Shown here piece by piece: positions 1 to 8,185 of a DNA stretch of 21,852 bases. Both the position numbers and the translations under genes were made by a program. The notes beneath the pieces are model-generated. The model ran no database searches. It saw only the letters and a program-made list of their open reading frames with translations, and was not told where the DNA came from. The DNA is from an uncultured Eubacteriales bacterium (GTDB taxonomy: Bacteria; Bacillota; Clostridia; Oscillospirales; Acutalibacteraceae), in contig CAKSQT010000027.1 of assembly GCA_934486755.1 (NCBI GenBank), positions 1 through 21,852 on the forward strand, written 5' to 3'. Every line of letters begins with the position of its first letter. Within the stretch, counting starts at the first letter, position 1.

Positions 1-22
1 AGTTAAATCCGCCGAACCAATG

Positions 23-53
23 AAAAAAGCGGTATGCTTTTCGGCACACCGCT
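23..53 (-). terminator. Intrinsic terminator of the tRNA-Thr gene
   Basis: On the minus strand a 10-bp stem (arms 44-53 and 28-37, one G-T pair) encloses a six-base loop and is followed by a run of T (complement of 23-28). It lies directly downstream of the tRNA gene and no other gene ends here, so it is read as the tRNA terminator. Confidence 0.8.
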
Positions 54-58
54 TATAA

Positions 59-134
59 TGGAGCTGAAGATGGGACTCGAACCCACGACCTGCTGATTAC
101 GAATCAGCTGCTCTACCAACTGAGCCACTCCAGC
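59..134 (-). tRNA. tRNA-Thr (anticodon CGU, reads ACG)
   Basis: The reverse complement folds into a full 76-nt cloverleaf. The seven-pair acceptor stem is GCTGGAG with CTTCAGC, including one G-T pair. The D arm is GCTC/GAGC, the anticodon stem GCTGA/TCAGC with loop TTCGTAA, and the T arm GTGGG/CCCAT with loop TTCGAGT. The anticodon in the middle of the loop is CGT, giving threonine. The 3' CCA is encoded in the DNA after discriminator T. It has its own promoter and terminator and so appears to be a single-gene unit. Confidence 0.96.
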
Positions 135-149
135 GCAAACTGCTTTAAA

Positions 150-178
150 ATTATATCAATTAACTTGCTTTAAGTCAA
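150..178 (-). promoter_or_regulatory. Sigma-A promoter of tRNA-Thr
   Basis: Minus strand: -35 TTGACT (173-178), 17-bp spacer, -10 TATAAT (150-155). The -10 box lies about 15 bp upstream of the mature tRNA 5' end, the usual distance for a stable-RNA promoter. Confidence 0.8.
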
Positions 179-227
179 GCACTATTTTTTATTTATCAGA
201 ATGGCACCGTAAAAGGAAGTGTATACT

Positions 228-662
228 ATGAAAGAAACTATAAACGAGCGCATTGCGAGATTTCGCAAGCTGTCAAATTTAACGCAAGCGGAAACAGCGG
301 AAAAATTAGGAGTGAAATGCAGTACCTATTCGCAAATGGAAAGAAAGGGTAAGATAAGCACGGACACTTTAATGCGCCTGTCGGACGTTTTGGGCGTAAG
401 TCCGTTTATACTGCTTTACGGCGATGACCACAAGGAGGAACATACAGTCGGTTCGCTGCCGTATAAGCTCGACGAAACTCCCCAAAGCAGATTGGTTCTT
501 CATCAGGGTACAGAGTTTTACAACAATCTTTATGATAACAAGTCCGATTTTGTTCCGACGCGGAAAGAAGAAAATATTATGAAAATTATTCACTTCCTCC
601 CCAAAAAGGCAAAAGAGGAAGTTTACGAGTTTGTTTACCAAAAATACAAAGAGAACAAATAA
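228..662 (+). CDS. XRE-family helix-turn-helix transcriptional regulator
   Basis: A 144-residue protein whose first 60 or so residues form a Cro/C1-type helix-turn-helix: an arginine-rich first helix, then the LTQAETAEKLGV turn, the STYSQMERKGK recognition region, and the TLMRLSDVLGVSPFILL closing helices. The remaining 80 residues are charged, match no domain I can name, and may mediate oligomerisation. The ATG at 228 is chosen over an in-frame GTG at 219 because the purine-rich SD (AAAGGAAG, about 212-219) overlaps that GTG but sits well spaced from the ATG. Its target is unknown. It is monocistronic, between the tRNA unit and the convergent galK, and I see no convincing promoter of its own in the short gap upstream. 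The family includes phage-type repressors, but no phage genes are nearby. Confidence 0.85.
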   Translation: MKETINERIARFRKLSNLTQAETAEKLGVKCSTYSQMERKGKISTDTLMRLSDVLGVSPFILLYGDDHKEEHTVGSLPYKLDETPQSRLVLHQGTEFYNNLYDNKSDFVPTRKEENIMKIIHFLPKKAKEEVYEFVYQKYKENK

Positions 663-664
663 AT

Positions 665-700
665 AACTCGGCAGGATTAAACCTGCCGAGTTTATTTTTA
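665..700. terminator. Terminator between the XRE gene and galK (convergent)
   Basis: Perfect 11-bp inverted repeat (665-675 and 682-692) with a six-base loop, followed on the plus strand by TTTATTTTTATTT. The plus-strand tail is better than the minus-strand one, so it mainly terminates the regulator gene. It may also act for galK, whose stop codon lies within it. Confidence 0.8.
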
Positions 701-1969
701 TTTCAGTTCATATCCGCCCACGGGACGTATGCTCAGCTTACAGCACGAGCCTTCGCCGAATACGGCTTCGATATATTTTTTATAACCGTCGAACAATTCG
801 TTCGGTATATAGCACTGCACCGTGCCTGCAAAGCCGCCGCCGTGAACACGGCAGGCGCCCCTGCCGCCCAAGAACTTCTTGGTAAGCGCAATGGCAAGGC
901 ACAAGCCCTGCTCGCCCACATTTGAAGTTGAATAAAGGTTTTGCAGATAGTCGTAAGACGAGTTGCCAGATTCGTTGACGAGCCTTAAAAATTCTTCAAA
1001 ATCACCGCCGAGCAACGCCTTTTTCTCATTAAACACGCGCTCCTGCTCGGTGAAGAAATGGAACGCCCTTAATATACTGCGGTCACCGCAGGTTTTCCTT
1101 AACTCCATAAGATTTGAATAGAACTTATCTTCGTCGGCATCGCGCAGATAATCCACGCCGAGCGCGTTGCTTATGCGCTTGCACTCAACCGTTATATCCG
1201 CATAATCGCCTGTGAGATTGGCGTGGTTTCCGCCCGTATCGACAACACAAAGGGTGTATCCGAACGAATGAATATCAAGCTCGATATTTTCAATTATCGG
1301 ATTTTTCGGGTCCTTAAAATCAATAAAGGTAAATCCGCCGAACGAGCTTGCCGTCTGGTCAAGCAGACCGCTCGGTTTGCCGAAATAAACGCTCTCGGCG
1401 AACTGACCTATCTGCGCTATTTCCGCCTGACCTGTTTTGCCGCCGCCGAACATACCGTTTATTATATTCGCCACCAAAACCTCAAACGCCGCGGACGAAG
1501 AAAGACCAGATCCTTTAAGCACGTTAGACGTTGTGTATGCGTCAAAGCCTTGAAGCACACAGCCGCGTTTTTTAAAGGATTCGCATATTCCCTTTATCAG
1601 GGAAACTGCCCTGCCCTCCTCGGACGGATCTTTCGCGGTATCGGAAATGTCAACCGTGTCCATAGGATAGCCCTCGGACTTGATTCTTATAACGTTTTCG
1701 CCGTTAAGCGCAACAATGGCTATAACGTCAAGGTCAACGCCGCCAGCGATAACCGCTCCGTGCTGATGGTCGGTGTGGTTGCCGCCTATTTCGGTGCGCC
1801 CAGGCGCGCTGAACACTCTAACCTCGTCTTTGCCCTTAAAAAGCTCCTCAAAGCTGTTGATTGCCGCAATATACCGCTTTCTTGCGCTCTGCGCGTCGCC
1901 GTACAGAGCGATAAAATCCTTGTCAAACCCGCCGTCTGAAATCTTTGAAACTAAATTGCGAATATTCAT
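698..1969 (-). CDS. galK: Galactokinase
   Basis: A 423-residue GHMP-family kinase that phosphorylates galactose to galactose-1-phosphate in the cytoplasmic Leloir pathway. The three family motifs are visible. The N-terminal galactokinase signature is SAPGRTEIGGNHTDHQHG (about 54-71), in the T-E-I-G-G-N variant rather than the classical N-L-I-G-E. The ATP-binding loop LKGSGLSSSAA is at about 151-161, and the C-terminal GGGFAGT motif at about 378-384. The ATG at 1967-1969 has a good SD (GGAGAA). Only 14 bp separate it from the upstream acetate kinase gene, so the two are probably one transcript led by ackA. No galT or galE is in the window. A mutarotase-fold protein and a GH35-like beta-galactosidase elsewhere here fit galactose use, but they are separate transcription units. 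Confidence 0.94.
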   Translation of the reverse strand: MNIRNLVSKISDGGFDKDFIALYGDAQSARKRYIAAINSFEELFKGKDEVRVFSAPGRTEIGGNHTDHQHGAVIAGGVDLDVIAIVALNGENVIRIKSEGYPMDTVDISDTAKDPSEEGRAVSLIKGICESFKKRGCVLQGFDAYTTSNVLKGSGLSSSAAFEVLVANIINGMFGGGKTGQAEIAQIGQFAESVYFGKPSGLLDQTASSFGGFTFIDFKDPKNPIIENIELDIHSFGYTLCVVDTGGNHANLTGDYADITVECKRISNALGVDYLRDADEDKFYSNLMELRKTCGDRSILRAFHFFTEQERVFNEKKALLGGDFEEFLRLVNESGNSSYDYLQNLYSTSNVGEQGLCLAIALTKKFLGGRGACRVHGGGFAGTVQCYIPNELFDGYKKYIEAVFGEGSCCKLSIRPVGGYELK

Positions 1970-1983
1970 TGTTGTTCTCCGAA

Positions 1984-3183
1984 TTATAATTTTGATATTA
2001 TATCAAGCGTGTCTCTCGCTATTGCAAGTTCCTCGTTTGTGGGGATAACGTAAACGTTCACCTTGCTGTCGTCGGTTGAAATTCTTACTTCCTCGCCGCG
2101 AATCTTGTTCTTGTCCTTGTCAATCTTAACGCCCATAAATGAGAGATTGTCGCAAACGTACTCCCTAAGCTCTGGGTCGTTTTCGCCGATACCGCCTGTA
2201 AAGGCTATCGCGTCAACTCCGTCCATTGCGGCTATGTATGAGCCGACGAATTTAAGTATTTCATACCTCTGCATTTCTACCGCAAGCTGAGCGCGGCAAT
2301 TGCCTGCTTCGGCGGCGGAGCAAATGTCACGGTTGTCGTTTGAAACGCCCGAAATTCCGAGCATACCCGACTCCTTGTTGCAGATCCTGTTTACTTCGGC
2401 AGGACTGAGGTTTTCCTTTTCCGCTATGTATGTAAGCGCAGAGGGGTCAAGTGTCCCCGAACGGGTGCCCATCATAAATCCGTCAAGCGGAGTAAAGCCC
2501 ATTGAAGTATCAACGCAAACGCCGTCTTTAATAGCGGTTATCGAACAGCCGTTGCCCAAATGGCAGGTTATGATTTTAATATCCTTTTTCGGCTTGTTCA
2601 TAATTGCGGCAACACGGTCGCTTACAAAGCGGTGCGAGGTGCCGTGAGCGCCGTATTTGCGCACGCCGTATTTCTCGTAATACTCGTAAGGAAGCGCATA
2701 CATATATGCTTTCGGCGGCATTGTCTGGTGGAAAGAGGTGTCGAAAACAGCCACCTGAGGTATCTTGTCGCCAAATGTCTTTATGCAGGCGCGTATTGCA
2801 AGAACGTGAGCAGGATTGTGAAGCGGAGCCAGAGCGCCGAGCTGTTCAATCTTGTCAAGAACATCGGGCGTTATAAGGCAGGACTTCGGGAATATGCTTC
2901 CGCCCTGAACTATGCGGTGTCCGATAGCGGAAATCTCGTCAAACGAATCAATTACCTTGGCTTCACTCTTGGTAAGAGCGTAAACAACCGCTTCAAACGC
3001 CTCGCTGTGCGTCGGCATAGGAGTGTCGGCGGTGTACTTACGTCCGTCAGCCGCCTTGTGAGAAATAGCGCCGCTTACGCCGATACGCTCGCAAAGACCC
3101 TTTGCAAGGACCTGTTCGTTCTCCATATCAATAAGCTGATATTTGAGAGAAGAACTACCCGCATTAACAACAAAAATTTTCAT
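1984..3183 (-). CDS. ackA: Acetate kinase
   Basis: A 399-residue ASKHA-family enzyme that interconverts acetyl phosphate + ADP and acetate + ATP, the substrate-level phosphorylation step of acetate fermentation. The N-terminal phosphate-binding signature VVNAGSSSLKYQL, the central GAHGTSHRFVS and CHLGNGCS motifs, and the C-terminal FTGGIGEN motif are intact, and the length is normal. The start is set at ATG 3181-3183: a GGGGGA SD sits 7 bases upstream of it, and the protein then begins MKIFVVNAG like its relatives. An in-frame ATG at 3199-3201 lies upstream of that SD. It is the first gene of an operon with galK, divergent from tmcAL. No pta is in the window. Confidence 0.96.
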   Translation of the reverse strand: MKIFVVNAGSSSLKYQLIDMENEQVLAKGLCERIGVSGAISHKAADGRKYTADTPMPTHSEAFEAVVYALTKSEAKVIDSFDEISAIGHRIVQGGSIFPKSCLITPDVLDKIEQLGALAPLHNPAHVLAIRACIKTFGDKIPQVAVFDTSFHQTMPPKAYMYALPYEYYEKYGVRKYGAHGTSHRFVSDRVAAIMNKPKKDIKIITCHLGNGCSITAIKDGVCVDTSMGFTPLDGFMMGTRSGTLDPSALTYIAEKENLSPAEVNRICNKESGMLGISGVSNDNRDICSAAEAGNCRAQLAVEMQRYEILKFVGSYIAAMDGVDAIAFTGGIGENDPELREYVCDNLSFMGVKIDKDKNKIRGEEVRISTDDSKVNVYVIPTNEELAIARDTLDIISKL

Positions 3184-3217
3184 TTTACAGTCCCCCATCA
3201 AAAAACATTGAAGATGT

Positions 3218-3247
3218 TTGATAAATATGTTAAACTATTTATATACT
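3218..3247 (+). promoter_or_regulatory. Predicted sigma-A promoter for tmcAL
   Basis: -35 TTGATA (3218-3223), 18-bp spacer, -10 TATACT (3242-3247). Transcription would start near 3254, leaving a leader of about 50 nt before the TTG start at 3307. Based on consensus match only. Confidence 0.55.
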
Positions 3248-3252
3248 AATAT

Positions 3253-3281
3253 ATAATACTTTATATAGAAATGTTTTTCAA
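3253..3281 (-). promoter_or_regulatory. Predicted sigma-A promoter for ackA-galK
   Basis: Minus strand: -35 TTGAAA (3276-3281), 17-bp spacer, -10 TATTAT (3253-3258). It lies back to back with the tmcAL promoter in the 120-bp divergent region, with a leader of about 65 nt to the ackA start. Confidence 0.6.
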
Positions 3282-3306
3282 GTTATTTTTGAAAAGATGT
3301 GATATT

Positions 3307-4470
3307 TTGCGTACAGTCGGTATAATTGCGGAGTTTAATCCGTTGCACAACGGCCACCGTTTTCTCTTGCAGGAGGCAAAGAAGCGCGGTGCCGCCGTGT
3401 GCGTTATAAGCGGAAATTTTGTTCAGCGCGGCGATACCGCGCTTATTGAAAAACGTAAGCGCGCCGCCTGTGCGCTTGAAAACGGCGCGGATCTTGTTTT
3501 GGAGCTGCCTGTTTGCTGGTCTATGTCCACAAGCCAGAATTTTGCGTTAGGCGGTGTGTCTGTACTTTCAGCCGCAGGGTGCGACGGTATTCTTTTCGGC
3601 AGTGAAAGCGGCGATATATCGGCGCTTGAAAAAACCGCCGATATTTTAAGCACAAAGCGGTTTTCAAAAGAACTTTTAACGGCGCTTGACAGCGGAATAA
3701 CCTTTGCCGCCGCAAGGGAGACAGCCGCCTTTAACTGCGGCGCGGATTCGGAGCTTTTATCCACGCCCAACAATAATTTGGGATTGGAATATATATCCGC
3801 CGCAAAACGTCTCGGTATTGATATTGAATTTGACACCGTTAAGCGCAAGGGCGCCGCGCACGATTCCGAGGAAACAGACGGGAATTTTGCCTCCGCGTCG
3901 TTCATACGAAGCAATATAAACGACGCAGGGTTGATCTCGCGCTATCTGCCCGAACAAACGGTTAAATATCTGAGCGCCGACAGCGTTTCGGACATAAGGC
4001 GCGCCGAACGGGCGATACTTGCGATTTTGCGGCTTAAAACCGCCGAGGATTTCGCCGCTCTGCCCGATTTAAGCGAGGGAATTGAAAATAAACTGCTTTT
4101 TGCGGCAAGAAATGCTTGCAGTCTTGATGAACTTTATAATATAATTAAATCAAAGCGGTACACCTTGGCAAGAATACGCAGACTTGTTTTAAGCGCGGCG
4201 ATAGGGATTGACAACGGCTTTTTTATGAAACGTCCCCCCTATGCCAGAGTTTTGGGATTTAACAAAACTGGCGAAAAGCTCATAAAAGAACATTCGGGAA
4301 ATTCCGATATACCGCTTGTTCTGCGCGCGGGCGATATTCCCGCGCTCGGCAGCGGCGCAAAAAAGGTGTTCGATATCGAGTGCCGCGCAACCGACCTTTA
4401 CGGTCTTACGCTCAAAAAACCGCTTAAATGCGGTCTTGAATATACTTCAAAAATAATTAAAACGGAGTGA
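3307..4470 (+). CDS. tmcAL: tRNA(Met) cytidine acetate ligase (YlbM family)
   Basis: A 387-residue nucleotidyltransferase-fold protein. TmcAL activates acetate with ATP and acetylates the wobble cytidine (ac4C34) of elongator tRNA-Met in bacteria that lack TmcA. The signature VGIIAEFNPLHNGH, with its HxGH ATP-binding motif, opens the protein. The SGNFVQRGD and GADLVLELP motifs and a SASFIR motif near residue 200 follow. The start is uncertain. An ATG at 3271 would add 12 residues that homologues lack and would overlap the ackA promoter. I prefer the TTG at 3307, which places the HxGH at residues 14-17, though its SD is weak. It shares a divergent regulatory region with ackA, whose product or substrate is also acetate. 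The downstream gene begins five bases after the stop. Confidence 0.9.
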   Translation: MRTVGIIAEFNPLHNGHRFLLQEAKKRGAAVCVISGNFVQRGDTALIEKRKRAACALENGADLVLELPVCWSMSTSQNFALGGVSVLSAAGCDGILFGSESGDISALEKTADILSTKRFSKELLTALDSGITFAAARETAAFNCGADSELLSTPNNNLGLEYISAAKRLGIDIEFDTVKRKGAAHDSEETDGNFASASFIRSNINDAGLISRYLPEQTVKYLSADSVSDIRRAERAILAILRLKTAEDFAALPDLSEGIENKLLFAARNACSLDELYNIIKSKRYTLARIRRLVLSAAIGIDNGFFMKRPPYARVLGFNKTGEKLIKEHSGNSDIPLVLRAGDIPALGSGAKKVFDIECRATDLYGLTLKKPLKCGLEYTSKIIKTE

Positions 4471-4475
4471 CAAAA

Positions 4476-5408
4476 ATGGTAAAAATCAATGAAATTAAGA
4501 ATTTTAAGGATTACGGACGTTGCGTTGAGATAACCAACGGCGTGATTGAGGCGTATGTTACGGTGGATTTAGGTCCCCGAATTATCCGTTTCGGCTATGT
4601 CGGCGGCAAAAACATAATGCAAAGCGAGCGCTATGAGTTCGGCGAAAATACCGACGCTGAGTTTGAGTCCTACTTCGGAAATGGCAAAAAGTGGGAAAAC
4701 TTCGGCGGGCACAGAATTTGGCTCTCCCCCGAATCCTATCCTGAAACATACTATCCCGACTGCGACCGCGTTGAGTACACCGTGACCGAAAACGGAGCTG
4801 TCTTTACCCCGAAAGCCGAGACCGAAAACGGCGTTCAAAAATCGCTTGAAATCAAAATGGACCCCGACGACACGAATATGCAGGTAATTATGCGCGTTAA
4901 AAACATAAGCGATAAAGACAAAAAGTTTGCTATTTGGGGTCTTACCGTTTCCGAAAAGGGCGGCACCGTTATAGTTCCGATGAACATTAACGATACGGGT
5001 CTTCTATCAAACAGGGTAATTTCCCTTTGGCCCTATACCGATATGTCGGACGAACGTATTTATTGGGGCAAGAAGTATGTTACCGTCAAGCAGGATGTCA
5101 ATGCCGATAAGGCGCTTAAAATCGGATTTGACCTTAACTGCGGAACCGTGTACTACGTCCTCGGGGACGACCTCTTCTGCAAGAAATACAACACGCTCCA
5201 CCCCACTGCCGAGTACCCCGACGGCGGCTGTTCCTTTGAAACATACAGCTGTTCAATATTCACCGAGGTTGAGAGCTTAGGCGAGCTTAAAACTGTAAAG
5301 TCGGGCGAGACCTCCGAGCATACCGAGTGCTGGTCGCTTAATAAAATCCCCTTCACCCCCGATTACAGAAACGACGATTCAATAGATAAGTTTTTTGACG
5401 AGATTTAA
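4476..5408 (+). CDS. Galactose mutarotase-fold protein (DUF4380-like)
   Basis: A 310-residue cytoplasmic protein with no signal peptide. The beginning (ITNGVIEAYVTVDLGPRIIRFGY), the FGGHRIWLSPE segment and the later GLTVSEKGGTVIVP and CSFETYS strands resemble the beta-sandwich of aldose 1-epimerases and related DUF4380 proteins. Mutarotases of this class interconvert sugar anomers, but members of the DUF4380-like branch often lack a proven activity, so I do not assign one. The start is ATG 4476 with GGAG seven bases upstream; an in-frame GTG at 4467 overlaps the tmcAL stop and has no SD. It is co-transcribed with tmcAL and ends before a long hairpin. The galactokinase across the divergent promoter makes a sugar-related role plausible. 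Confidence 0.72.
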   Translation: MVKINEIKNFKDYGRCVEITNGVIEAYVTVDLGPRIIRFGYVGGKNIMQSERYEFGENTDAEFESYFGNGKKWENFGGHRIWLSPESYPETYYPDCDRVEYTVTENGAVFTPKAETENGVQKSLEIKMDPDDTNMQVIMRVKNISDKDKKFAIWGLTVSEKGGTVIVPMNINDTGLLSNRVISLWPYTDMSDERIYWGKKYVTVKQDVNADKALKIGFDLNCGTVYYVLGDDLFCKKYNTLHPTAEYPDGGCSFETYSCSIFTEVESLGELKTVKSGETSEHTECWSLNKIPFTPDYRNDDSIDKFFDEI

Positions 5409-5428
5409 ATAATTTATAATCCAAAAGC

Positions 5429-5479
5429 ATACAAGAATCACCCCGCTCCGTGAATTACGGAGCGGGGTGATTCTTGTAT
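5429..5479. terminator. Bidirectional hairpin between convergent transcripts
   Basis: A perfect 23-bp inverted repeat (5429-5451 and 5457-5479) around a five-base loop, between the mutarotase-fold gene (plus) and the 133-codon gene (minus). Neither side has a strong T tract (GCTTTTGG on the minus side). The very stable stem and position still make it the likely shared terminator. Confidence 0.7.
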
Positions 5480-5495
5480 TCGGCAGATTTAATAT

Positions 5496-5897
5496 TTAGG
5501 CTAACACGCAGGCGTCGTTAGTCCAATATGACATTTGCTCAAAATCTCTGTTGTAGTTTGTTTTTATTGCTTTCCAATCTTCATTTCTGTCTATTAGAAC
5601 TTCCATAACCAACAGACCGTACCATAAGGCACATCTTTTAGAGTCGTGAAAACATACCTTTTCCCATATTATTTGAAGCGGTGTGTTTTCCCAATTTCCC
5701 GTTGCTTCCCAGCCCGGCACAAAAAACTTGTTATCCTCGCTTTTGCCTATAAGAACCTTGTCAATTATTTCGTTAACATAATCCTTCAAATCTTCAAATT
5801 CCTTTGGGCTTAAATTTTTCTTTCCGTTATCGAAAAATTCTTGCCTTTTATGCGGAATTTCAAATATCTGTCTGCCAGTGTCAAACCATTCTAACAT
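5496..5897 (-). CDS. Hypothetical protein downstream of the phase-variable surface-protein gene
   Basis: 133 residues, no signal peptide or membrane segment, rich in aromatic and charged residues. The core reads KFFVPGWEATGNWENTPLQ, followed by a tryptophan-rich helix and an ALWYGLLVMEVLIDRNEDW helix. I do not recognise a family with certainty and assign no function. The ATG at 5895-5897 has an AAGGA SD. It starts 35 bp after the stop codon of the collagen-like/LRR gene, with only a short AT-rich palindrome between (5917-5935), so it is most likely the last gene of the switch-controlled operon and would be phase-variable with it. Possibilities include an intracellular accessory or immunity protein, but nothing in the sequence decides. 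Confidence 0.72.
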   Translation of the reverse strand: MLEWFDTGRQIFEIPHKRQEFFDNGKKNLSPKEFEDLKDYVNEIIDKVLIGKSEDNKFFVPGWEATGNWENTPLQIIWEKVCFHDSKRCALWYGLLVMEVLIDRNEDWKAIKTNYNRDFEQMSYWTNDACVLA

Positions 5898-5932
5898 TTT
5901 TTCATCCTTCTTTATTTAAGATAATTATTATC

Positions 5933-8185
5933 TTATTTGCGTTCATAATACATACTGCCAAATACTACTTGTTTTAAATATTTTGCCGCCTCTTGCGGAT
6001 CGGCAAAAGTTGCTGAATCGACTTCTATTCTGGTAACGGCATCTTCACCTCTCTGCCAACCGTCAGTTTCTGCAAAATAGATTTTGTCTATTCCAGAATA
6101 TAGGAAAGCACCTTTACCAATATAATTTACATTCTTCGGTATGCTTATTTCCGTAAGTTTATTACAATAATAAAAAGATTTATCACCTATATATGTTACT
6201 GTATCGGGAATATTAATTTCCTCTAATAATTTGCAACTGTAAAATACATTATCACATATTTTTGTCAATCCATCAGGTAAAGTAACTGCCTTCAAGTTGT
6301 TGCATCCGTGAAATGTACAAGACTCTAAGGTTTTAATTAATTTAGGTATAGTTACATTTTCCAGAGATACACAATCATCGAATGCGTAAGCTCCAATATC
6401 AGTAAGTGTATCGGGCAAATTAATTTCCTTTAAAAATTGACAATTACTAAAAGCGAACTTACCTATTGATAACAGGTTATCTGAAAAAGTGACATTTTCA
6501 AGATTTACACAATCCATAAATGCTTGGGAGCCTATTTTTTTTATTGTGTTAGGCATTATAAGTGTCTTTAAATTACTTAAATCCCTAAATCCACTTGAAT
6601 CAATCTCAGTTACTTCAATTCTGTTATGCTTTTCCGGTATTTCGATTACTGTTTGTTCGCTTGCTGTACTTCCCGCTGAAATTTTCCAAGTCCCATCAGA
6701 AAGAGAAGTATATTTGAGTATTCCGGCATCCTCTGTGCCGCTTGTTCCTCCGGAACCGGAGCCTGTTGCAGTTATTTCCTTTGTTGTTCCGTCGGTATAT
6801 GTAAATATAAATTTGCCGTTTGAATATGTTATATCTGCAATTCCTCTGCCGTCCTGACCGTCGGCACCCGGATCACCCTTGTAGCCCTTAATATTACCGA
6901 GCGATTTTGTTGTGCCGTTGCTGAGTTCTATTGTGAGGGTTCCGTCGCTGAGAATATTGACGTCGCTTATACCGACTCCGTCGGTGCCCTTTGCACCGAC
7001 AACAACTCCGAGATCGGCGGTTGTGTTGTCAGAATATGTCAATATTAAATGACCGTCGCCGTCAACCATTGCGGCTTTAATACCTATACCGTCGGCGCCC
7101 TTTATATTGCCGAGATTGATATTTGTACCGTTGGTCAGTTTTACCGTGAGAATACCGTCTGACGATATGGTTACATTGCTGATTCCCACGCCGTCGTTAC
7201 CGTTTTGACCGTCGTCTCCTTTATCGCCTTTTTCGCCTTTTATTTTGCCGAGATTAATATCAATTCCGTCGGAGAATGTCAGAACCAACTCGTCAGCGGT
7301 ATTTATGTCGGCGGAGGATATACCTCTGCCGTCGGCTCCGTCACGTCCGTCTTGACCGTCAACACCGTTAGTTCCGTCTGTGCCGTCCCGTCCTGCGGTT
7401 CCCGTCTCGCCTTTATCTCCTTTGTCGCCTTTGTCACCTTTATCGCCTTTTGCACCGTTTGTGCCGACGACCTTACCGAGATTTTTTGTGTTGCCGTCGG
7501 TATAGGTTATTTCAAGTTCGCCGAGCGAATTTATTTCGGTTTTTTGAACTCCGACGCCGTCGGCTCCGTCTGTGCCGTCACGGCCGTCGGAACCCCTTAT
7601 ATTTCCGAGATCAAGGGTGGCTCCGCTTGTAAGGGTTATTCTAAGATTGCCGCCGTCTATGACTATGCTTTCAATTCCCGTTCCGTCCTGACCGTCAACA
7701 CCGTCACGCCCGTCGGTTCCGTTTGTACCATCACGGCCTGCGGCTCCCGTCTCTCCTTTATCTCCTTTTTCACCTTTTGCACCGACAACAACGCCGAGAT
7801 TTGAGACTGTATTATCGGTATAGGTGACAACAAGTTCGCCCGATAAATTTATTTCTGATTTTTTTATTCCGATACCGTTATCGCCTTTGTCGCCTTTCGC
7901 TCCGTCGGCTCCGTTTGTACCGTTGATTCCGTCTATGCCGTCACGACCTGCGGCACCCGTATCGCCTTTATCGCCCTTGTCACCTTTCGCACCTACAACG
8001 GTGCCCACATTTGAACGCTGCTCGTTCGAGAATGACAACACGAGTTCGCCGAGAGAGTTTATCTCGGCTCCCGTTACGCTTATTCCGTCCTGACCGTCGG
8101 CACCGTCACGCCCGTCAGTTCCGTTTGTACCATTGGTTCCGTTTATGCCGTCCCGTCCTGCGGCGCCTGTATCGCCTTTGGCTCC
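5933..8185 (-). pseudogene. C-terminal part of the interrupted collagen-like/LRR surface protein
   Basis: This is the in-frame continuation of the gene starting at 9097, after the amber codon at 8186-8188. Reading resumes directly with GAKGDTGAAGRDG and stays open for 750 codons, with no frameshift. It carries modules 5-13 of the collagen/beta array, then a Gly/Ser/Thr linker, then about seven BspA-type leucine-rich repeats (LRR_5). These have the pattern L-x-x-I-x-I-P-x-x-V-x-x-I-G-x-x-A-F-x-x-C. The end is a short tail (SMYYERK) with no LPxTG sorting motif. BspA-like LRRs are known in bacterial adhesins. There is no SD before any in-frame start near 8041, so this half is unlikely to be translated alone. 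It would need stop-codon read-through, suppression or reversion. The bases around the stop suggest a recent single substitution, or a sequencing error. Confidence 0.85.
6075..6600 (-). repeat. BspA-like leucine-rich repeat block
   Basis: About seven tandem copies of a 22-24-residue repeat, for example LKTLIMPNTIKKIGSQAF then LENVTFSDNLLSIGKFAF then LKEINLPDTLTDIGAYAF. Leu/Ile positions and an A-F-x-x-C cap are conserved. This is the LRR_5 (BspA) type found in surface adhesins. Boundaries are approximate. Confidence 0.85.

Noticed and set aside
1223..3249. Several long plus-strand frames opposite galK and ackA
   Set aside because: They overlap confidently identified genes and show no recognisable protein features or ribosome sites.
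5917..5935. AT-rich 19-base palindrome at the adhesin stop codon as a terminator
   Set aside because: The stem is almost entirely A-T with a one-base centre and no T tract. It may be a weak mRNA hairpin, but it should not end transcription before the 133-codon gene.
5943..5958. CATAATACAT near the 3' end of the adhesin as a third recombination site
   Set aside because: Only nine bases match the switch repeats, the opposite arm is absent, and it lies in coding sequence.
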